From assembly GCF_034111725.1 (NCBI RefSeq), contig NZ_JAWUWR010000009.1, forward strand, positions 1-64,000: a stretch of DNA of 64,000 nt, in the 5' to 3' direction. The first letter of the stretch is position 1; each line of letters opens with the position of its first letter. The translations under genes were made by a program, and so were the position numbers. This DNA is from Thalassolituus sp034111725 (GTDB lineage: Bacteria > Pseudomonadota > Gammaproteobacteria > Pseudomonadales > Oceanobacteraceae). The notes beneath the pieces are model-generated. The model saw only the letters and a program-made list of their open reading frames with translations, was not told the origin of the DNA and did no database searches. Positions 61,669 through 64,000 of the stretch are shown here, piece by piece.

Positions 61669-64000
61669 TTATAACGACTGAGGACAGCTAAAGTTTCTTA
61701 GCAAGCCAAAATCAAAGGCATTAACACTACTCGGAGCAATCAAGTTGTAAACGGCATTATGGCCATTACCTGTAAACGTTACTGAATATTCACGGGCATT
61801 ACTGGTGGCTTTCATATCGGCATCATCAAGCAATCTTAGGAATGACCAATCGCCATCAAATTGCTTACTGCTTACCGCTTCGTTTAAATCTTCAAAGACA
61901 ACGCGCGAGCGGTTACTTTCTGCAGCGCTCCACATAGCATCTTTTTCAATGCGCGGACCATGGGAATAAGACATCCGTGATTCTCCCACTTCGAGCGTAA
62001 ATAGACGCACATTAGAGTCTAATTTATGCGGCTCTACCGCAAATGCGAAACCAGCACTTTCGCCCTTTGCATAAAAGGCTTTACGAATATTGTCGGCGCG
62101 GCGGAACTGCGCAAGTGATGCATTGCTGATACCTAGGGTTAAGCCATCGTAGCTTTTCGCTTGCCAGCGACGCGTATCAACAAATGGCAACACATACTCG
62201 TCGACAAAGCTTTGCTGTATGCCACCCGGCTTAAAGAATTCATCGAAAGCAATCACTGTCGCTTCGGATTTTTTATCCGCCGACATCGGATAACGGTTAT
62301 AGATGTTTTCGCGATAATTATCGTAAACCTGATAACGCCACACGGTATCTATGTGAGTTTTCGCTTTGCCAACAATTAACGTCCACGTTGAATTGGCTAA
62401 ATGATTTAACCAGCCTTGAGCTTGTTCCGGTGCCGTCGCGGCTAAACTCTTCAATTGCTGCATTGCATCAGCGCCATTGGTAGTAAATTTCGTTTTGGCG
62501 ACATCAAACGCTGCGGCATTAGAATCAGGCGCACTATTGATTTGACGGAAGTATTCGTTTAACTGCTGAATACCCAATAGGTACGACTGCATTTTTGAAG
62601 GTACGCCGTTCTCACTCTTAACCATACGTTGAACATCTTGGAATCTAAGATCAACAATATTGGGCTCGTAAACCTTAGCGAACACTTTCGCTGCAGCTCC
62701 GGCGACCGCGCCTTTGCTAGGATCAAGGGATACCTGTGGCGTTAAACTAGTATTTTCCGCCACTAGCTCACTGACGTGCACTAAAGGTGACGCTATAGGA
62801 TCAGATAATTGCTGCAGTACCGCGATAGCCTGAATGCTATTGGTAATACGGGACAAGGTGAATCGCTGGTAAAATGCCTGCCAACGTTTGGCATATTCAC
62901 TTAGATATAGTTTTTCAACTTCGTCACTTAATTTCTCTAAATCTGCTTTAGTAAAATCTTCGCCATTTGCGCCATCACCATAAATCCAACGATCTTCCGC
63001 GATCTTGGTCATCATGTCAGAATTAGCGCCGTACTCAGCATTCTTAAAGCCGGCCTTAGTAAACAAAAATGGCATTTTGAAAACAGGATCGGTTTCTGCA
63101 ATGCCGAACGCTTGTTGTGTGTCGCCACCGATTTCACGGTATAGATCAACAAGCTGAGCATTGTTACCGCTATTCTGCAATTGCGCATATAAACGCTGCG
63201 CAACGGGAATACGCTTTAACTGCAAACGCGTACGCTCAACCACTTGATCGTTAGCAACAACCTCAGTATTCAAAGGCTCGCCAAATAAGTTGTCCAAATG
63301 ACGTAACAACTGCTCCTGCTTACCAGCTTCGCCCGGCAACATATCCTGCCAACGAGTTTTAGCATAAGCGCGAATCTGCTGATAATCGCGATGCTCTTCG
63401 TCAAACAACATTAAATACACTTTAAATATTGGCAGCAGTTCACTGTCAGTATAGGTCAGTGTGTTTAAATGTCTTTCCAGCATGGTTTTAACCGCAGGGA
63501 AAAATATCTTATTTAATTCAACTTGATATAAGGCATCTGCCGATGAATCAACACGGCCATCATAAAGGCCGAGGTTACTTAGGAACGGATGTTCATCCTG
63601 ATCGTATACTAAGCTGGCATTGAGCAGAGGATTCATTACCGGTAATACCGCTGGGATATCGTCCCGCGTTACGTCAAATTTCTCAGCTTGCTGCTTAAAG
63701 TCATAAAAAAAAGCATCAACATCAGTCATGAAAGATTTATTTTTAGTAAGGCCGCCAGCCCATAGCGCAGCGCTACCTAAGAAGATCAGTGAAAATACAG
63801 CGAGAGTGCCACGACGTAACCAAAGTAATATATTTTCGACTTTGCGATTGACACCAACGAGTTCTGATTCGGGAAAAATAACGTCGTTAAATAAGCGCGT
63901 TATAAAAAAGCTCTTACCGCTATTTTGTTGCTGCTTGCCCATATTGCGCTCAAGGCCAAAGTTATTACTTACCTGAGCCATCATGCGATCAATTGGGCTA
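61669..64000 (-). CDS. tssM: TssM (IcmF), C-terminal part, cut by the right edge
   Basis: 777 codons are visible and the frame is open through the edge (SPIDRMMAQVSNN), so the ATG at 63984 is internal. The visible part has KSFFITRLFNDVIFPESELV, a membrane segment (TLAVFSLIFLGSAALWAGGL), a long periplasmic helical region (IcmF-related) and the C-terminal beta domain (LDSNVRLFTLEVGESRMSYS, VFEDLNEAV). TssM spans the inner membrane and meets TssJ and the baseplate. The N-terminal half with the first helices and any NTPase motif lies outside the window. Confidence 0.95.
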   Translation of the reverse strand, partial: SPIDRMMAQVSNNFGLERNMGKQQQNSGKSFFITRLFNDVIFPESELVGVNRKVENILLWLRRGTLAVFSLIFLGSAALWAGGLTKNKSFMTDVDAFFYDFKQQAEKFDVTRDDIPAVLPVMNPLLNASLVYDQDEHPFLSNLGLYDGRVDSSADALYQVELNKIFFPAVKTMLERHLNTLTYTDSELLPIFKVYLMLFDEEHRDYQQIRAYAKTRWQDMLPGEAGKQEQLLRHLDNLFGEPLNTEVVANDQVVERTRLQLKRIPVAQRLYAQLQNSGNNAQLVDLYREIGGDTQQAFGIAETDPVFKMPFLFTKAGFKNAEYGANSDMMTKIAEDRWIYGDGANGEDFTKADLEKLSDEVEKLYLSEYAKRWQAFYQRFTLSRITNSIQAIAVLQQLSDPIASPLVHVSELVAENTSLTPQVSLDPSKGAVAGAAAKVFAKVYEPNIVDLRFQDVQRMVKSENGVPSKMQSYLLGIQQLNEYFRQINSAPDSNAAAFDVAKTKFTTNGADAMQQLKSLAATAPEQAQGWLNHLANSTWTLIVGKAKTHIDTVWRYQVYDNYRENIYNRYPMSADKKSEATVIAFDEFFKPGGIQQSFVDEYVLPFVDTRRWQAKSYDGLTLGISNASLAQFRRADNIRKAFYAKGESAGFAFAVEPHKLDSNVRLFTLEVGESRMSYSHGPRIEKDAMWSAAESNRSRVVFEDLNEAVSSKQFDGDWSFLRLLDDADMKATSNAREYSVTFTGNGHNAVYNLIAPSSVNAFDFGLLRNFSCPQSL

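Overview
The window reads as chromosome of a gammaproteobacterium, probably a marine member of the Oceanospirillales/Cellvibrionales type. The block rplM-rpsI-petABC-sspAB, an EfpL-type elongation factor, release factor 3 and a proteobacterial type VI secretion system (T6SS) all fit. The genus is inference.

Layout. 1-2.1 kb: tail of a probable transposase, then a minus-strand run that looks like a pore-forming effector with a small membrane partner, plus a DUF4112 gene. 2.1-4.8 kb: a TPR/beta-barrel outer-membrane protein with a secreted FecR-domain protein that ends in an 8-residue Pro/Ile repeat. 4.8-6.9 kb: a wrecked FdhF/YdeP-type molybdopterin oxidoreductase. 7-9.1 kb: small unknown genes and an orphan DUF5706 (PycTM-like) membrane protein. 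9.2-14.7 kb: housekeeping (efpL, sspBA, cytochrome bc1, ribosomal proteins S9 and L13). 14.9-18.9 kb: a decaying cytochrome c maturation locus (ccmF-G-H-I) with several internal deletions, a truncated octaheme-type cytochrome and a truncated ankyrin gene. 19-20.6 kb: prfC.

20.8-39.4 kb holds the surface genes: a two-partner secretion pair (TpsB transporter, 2239-residue TpsA exoprotein with 79-residue tandem repeats and a C-terminal LysM domain) and two of three GLUG-repeat proteins with GlyGly-CTERM-like tails (the third lies at 48.0-49.7 kb). A PP2C phosphatase and a REP-associated tyrosine transposase homologue that has lost both HUH histidines lie between them.

39.6-64 kb is a T6SS. A plus-strand module (hcp, vgrG, DUF6931, PAAR, an unknown effector candidate and its neighbour, a lipoprotein, a class 3 lipase and a 59-residue membrane protein) is preceded by a good sigma-54 promoter match. 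The minus-strand structural operon runs tssM-tagF-tssA-tssB-tssC1-tssC2-tssE-tssF-tssG-clpV. tssM is cut by the right edge, and tssJ, tssK and tssL are not seen. Hairpins after hcp and a textbook terminator after tssC1 suggest that the abundant tube and sheath proteins are made in excess of the genes downstream.

The most promising undescribed material is the unknown PAAR-linked effector candidate (43.4 kb), the gly-rich toxin candidate with its partner (0.2-1.6 kb), the barrel/FecR-repeat pair (2.1-4.8 kb), the GLUG/GlyGly-CTERM family next to the TPS pair, and the HUH-less transposase homologue. No tRNA, rRNA or CRISPR array was seen.
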